From: Egerieenecus merdigallinarum
Lineage (GTDB): Bacteria > Bacillota > Clostridia > Christensenellales > Aristaeellaceae
Length of the DNA: 6,959 nucleotides
Reading direction: 5' to 3'
Assembly (NCBI GenBank): GCA_018711985.1
Contig: DVHS01000087.1
Location: 1-6,959, forward strand
Position numbers and translations under genes: made by a program. The stretch's first letter is position 1. Each line of letters opens with the position of its first letter. Under the pieces are notes generated by a model. It was not told the origin of the DNA. It did not search any database and was given only the letters and a program-made list of their open reading frames with translations. This document shows positions 5,087 through 6,959 of the stretch, in pieces.

Positions 5087-6226
5087 ATGATGAACACGCC
5101 TGTCAAGCGTAACATATTGCTGAACCCTGGCCCGGCCACCACCACCGATACAGTGAAGTATGCCCAGGTCGTCCCCGATATTTGCCCCCGGGAAAAGGAA
5201 TTCGGGAATGTCATGCGCGCGCTTTCCGCGGACCTGGTGCGTGTGGTCCATGGAGACCCTGAAAAGTTCACCGCGGTGCTCTTCTGCGGCAGCGGCACCA
5301 TCAACATTGACGCCTGTATTTCCTCCCTGACCCCGCCGGACAAGAAAATCCTCATCGTGAACAACGGTTCTTACAGCGACCGGGGCCGCGAGGTATGCGA
5401 CGCCTATCACATGGAGTACGAAAACCTGCTCCTGCCCTATGACAAGCCCGCCTCTCCCCAGGCGCTGGAGCAGGCCCTGGCGGCGCATCCGGAGGTGGGC
5501 GTGGTGTATGCCTGCCACCATGAGACGGGCACGGGACTGCTCAACCCCATCCGGGAACTGGGCGCGGTGGCCCACCGGCACGGTTGCGTGTTCATTGTGG
5601 ATACCACCTCTTCCTATGCCATGCTGCCCATCCACATGGAGGAGGACAACCTGGACTTCATCATGGCATCGGCCCAGAAGGGGCTTATGGCCATGACCGG
5701 GCTGAGCTTTGTCATTGGCCGCACGGAGATCCTGGAGGCCTCCCGCCATTATCCCACCCGGAGCTATTACACCAACCTGTACATGCAATATGCCTTCCTA
5801 CGGGATAAGGGCGAAATGCACTTCACCCCGCCGGTGCAAACCATTTATGCCGCCGTACAGGGCATGAAGGAATACTGGCAGGAGGGAGAAGCGGCCAAGT
5901 ATGCCCGTCACCGGGCGGTATACACGGTGCTCCGGGAGGGCATGGAGGAGCTGGGCTTCCGCACCACTACCCGCCGGGAGGACGAGGCCGGGCTGGTGGT
6001 CAGTCTGCTTTATCCCGATGATCCGGCGTGGGACTTTGAGAAAATCCACGACTATTGCTATGCCCGGGGGTATACCATTTACCCGGGCAAACTGGCGCGC
6101 AAGGGTGCATTCCGCCTGTGCTCCCTGGGTGCATTGCAGCCCCAGGATGCCCGGGATTTCCTGGCGGTATTCCGGGAAGCTCTGGCGCATTTTGGCGTGC
6201 GCACGCCCATGTATTACCGGGAGTGA
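5087..6226 (+). CDS. phnW: PhnW/AepZ-type aminotransferase (2-aminoethylphosphonate:pyruvate transaminase family)
   Basis: 379 residues, the usual length of a stand-alone class V aminotransferase of this type. The N-terminus RNILLNPGPATTTDTVKYAQ followed by VPDICPREKEFGNVM is the form seen in clostridial PhnW proteins, including those fused to nucleotidyltransferases; here no fusion partner is present. Visible PLP-site elements are GSGT (68-71, cofactor phosphate), ETGTG (146-150), D172 in FIVDTTSSYA (pyridine nitrogen), K198 in ASAQKGLMA (Schiff base) and R343 in FRLCSLG (substrate carboxylate). The family moves the amino group of 2-aminoethylphosphonate to pyruvate, giving phosphonoacetaldehyde and alanine, or the reverse in phosphonate synthesis; it is cytoplasmic. 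GGAGG (5073-5077) lies 9 bases before the first ATG, favouring it over the ATG at 5090. It is divergent from the aldehyde dehydrogenase fusion; phnX, ppm and ppd are not in the window. Fold and PLP chemistry are certain, the exact substrate is not. Confidence 0.78.
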   Translation: MMNTPVKRNILLNPGPATTTDTVKYAQVVPDICPREKEFGNVMRALSADLVRVVHGDPEKFTAVLFCGSGTINIDACISSLTPPDKKILIVNNGSYSDRGREVCDAYHMEYENLLLPYDKPASPQALEQALAAHPEVGVVYACHHETGTGLLNPIRELGAVAHRHGCVFIVDTTSSYAMLPIHMEEDNLDFIMASAQKGLMAMTGLSFVIGRTEILEASRHYPTRSYYTNLYMQYAFLRDKGEMHFTPPVQTIYAAVQGMKEYWQEGEAAKYARHRAVYTVLREGMEELGFRTTTRREDEAGLVVSLLYPDDPAWDFEKIHDYCYARGYTIYPGKLARKGAFRLCSLGALQPQDARDFLAVFREALAHFGVRTPMYYRE

Positions 6227-6331
6227 GCCTGCGGCAGTCCGTTTTTTGCTAGTTAAAAATGCAGTTGATGCACAATTAAAAAATGATTTTCTTTGGCGCA
6301 AGGTTCCGCCGACCAGGGGGAGATTCCGCTA
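6227..6331. other. AT-rich spacer after the aminotransferase
   Basis: The sequence turns sharply AT-rich (GTTAAAAATGCAG, ATTAAAAAATGATTTT) between a GC-rich gene and a GC-rich repeat tract. A T-run at 6242-6247 lies shortly after the stop codon, but only a three-base stem can be drawn before it, so I do not call a terminator. From about 6309 the sequence GACCAGGGGG..TTCCGCT echoes the motif in the repeats at 6778-6796. Confidence 0.45.
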
Positions 6332-6690
6332 CACGGCAGTCTTGCCGTGGCGGTCCCTTGTCATCACTCCAGGGATAACCCGGCGCCGGGGAGCCGGGGG
6401 AGGGATCAGCTGCGCCGTAGGCGACAGTGGCCCTCCCAGGGACGGACGTGAACCCAGCTGGGCGCGCCCCTGCGAGGCTAGCGGCGCACTGCCGCTTAGC
6501 AACGGGGGGTCCGGGGGCGGCCATGCCGCATGCACCCTTTGGCCGCCCAAGGTTGGCTTTCGCTTAGCGAAAGCCAAGTCGCTTTGCGACCTACGTATTC
6601 GCCTTTGGCGAATACGTAGCCTGTGGCACCCTTTGGGTACTTTCCAGTGATGGAAAGTACCTCGTCCGCCCGCAGGCGGACGAAACCTCC

Positions 6691-6803
6691 CACAAGAAAC
6701 AGATTCCTTGTGGATGGCAAAGGAAAGAGCCTATCTTGCTTTTTCTGCTTCGCAGAGGGTTTCGCCTCTGCGGAGGCGACCAGGGGGCTTTCCGCTCGCC
6801 CCC
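6691..6803 (+). repeat. 113-base direct repeat, copy 1
   Basis: Begins CACAAG and ends GCTCGCCCCC. The last 51 bases (6753-6803) are identical to 6909-6959; the first 62 are similar with scattered differences. It contains the CGCAGAGG/CCTCTGCG hairpin and most of the CCAGGGGGC/GCCCCCTGG hairpin, and is followed by TGGACCCCTTCGGGG, which copy 2 may continue beyond the window. Confidence 0.85.
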
Positions 6804-6846
6804 TGGACCCCTTCGGGGCCCTCCTCTTGAAGTAAATGGAACTTTC

Positions 6847-6959
6847 CACAAGTGATGCATTTCCTGTGGATGGCAAGGAAAAAGAGCTTCCTTGCTTTTT
6901 CTGTTTCTCAGAGGGTTTCGCCTCTGCGGAGGCGACCAGGGGGCTTTCCGCTCGCCCCC
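6847..6959 (+). repeat. 113-base direct repeat, copy 2 (cut by window end)
   Basis: Aligns without net gaps to 6691-6803, starting 156 bases downstream of it. The conserved part is the 51-base 3' portion; the variable 5' part still carries TCCACA/TGTGGA complementarity and the CTTGCTTTTTCTG run. The real unit is probably longer because the window ends inside the second stem. Confidence 0.85.
6873..6900 (+). terminator. Terminator-like hairpin in repeat copy 2
   Basis: GCAAGGAA (6873-6880) pairs perfectly with TTCCTTGC (6888-6895) around a seven-base loop and is followed by five T residues, the form of a rho-independent terminator on the plus strand. The matching place in copy 1 has the T-run but a weaker stem. 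It could end transcripts from the aminotransferase side, though it is 650 bases past that gene. Confidence 0.5.

Larger units (their letters stand above)
6332..6959. repeat. Tract of consecutive small hairpins, non-coding
   Basis: The tract is largely covered by self-complementary units. Stem limits are 6332-6349 (7 bp), 6477-6500 (9 bp with a bulge), 6515-6548 (8 bp), 6553-6577 (11 bp, loop TTA), 6578-6590 (5 bp, loop TTT), 6591-6619 (13 bp, loop TTT), 6628-6638 (4 bp, loop TTT), 6636-6661 (11 bp), 6662-6683 (9 bp), 6690-6713 (7 bp), 6751-6772 (8 bp), 6780-6806 (9 bp) and 6808-6818 (4 bp, loop TTC). Stems differ in sequence, so this is not one repeated unit, but the short T-rich loops recur. 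Open frames across it have no ribosome sites and read through the hairpins. Its origin (REP-like element, decayed mobile element, or structured RNA) is unknown. Confidence 0.75.

Noticed and set aside
6227..6250. Terminator directly after the aminotransferase
   Set aside because: There is a run of six T residues but no stem longer than about three pairs before it.
6553..6806. Possible CRISPR array
   Set aside because: The palindromic units differ from each other in sequence and length, and there is no constant repeat with regular spacers.
6496..6876. 126-codon minus-strand frame and its neighbours across the repeat tract
   Set aside because: They read straight through perfect hairpins and both direct repeats, lack ribosome sites, and have the look of spurious frames in palindromic DNA.

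Overview
The window looks like chromosomal DNA of a GC-rich, gut-type Clostridia member (Oscillospiraceae or a relative). Three things suggest this: a fragment of a Tn1549/CD1110-type conjugative element, clean sigma-A promoters with strong GGAGG-type ribosome sites, and a GC-rich intergenic tract packed with small hairpins. The assignment is by gene style, not by a marker gene.

Layout. (1) 1-720, minus strand: the 5' end of a VirB4-like conjugation ATPase that runs off the window, overlapped by the tail of a PrgI-family gene whose 5' part is missing. The mobile element therefore appears to be broken near position 720. (2) 721-1118: non-coding, with a strong hairpin and a rho-independent terminator on the minus strand. 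(3) 1119-1532, minus: a small protein ending in a rubrerythrin-type rubredoxin domain. Its promoter lies inside the longest open frame and its start is ambiguous. (4) 1635-2017: no convincing gene, but a hairpin immediately downstream of the next gene. (5) 2018-4885, minus: a 955-residue two-part dehydrogenase. A degenerate iron-alcohol-dehydrogenase-like half, split by about 145 residues of Pro/Ala/Glu-rich linker, is followed by a complete ALDH3-type aldehyde dehydrogenase. This is the reverse of the AdhE order and is the most unusual gene here. (6) 4928-5048: a divergent promoter pair. (7) 5087-6226, plus: a PhnW/AepZ-type class V aminotransferase (2-aminoethylphosphonate:pyruvate transaminase family). 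(8) 6227-6959: no gene; a tract of more than a dozen consecutive hairpins, ending in two copies of a 113-base direct repeat, the second cut by the window end.

How they may work together. The PhnW-like enzyme would release an aldehyde (phosphonoacetaldehyde if the family activity holds), and the divergent neighbour carries an intact aldehyde dehydrogenase. The pairing is suggestive, but neither substrate can be settled from sequence and no other phosphonate gene lies in the window. The rubredoxin protein and the conjugation remnant show no functional link to this pair.
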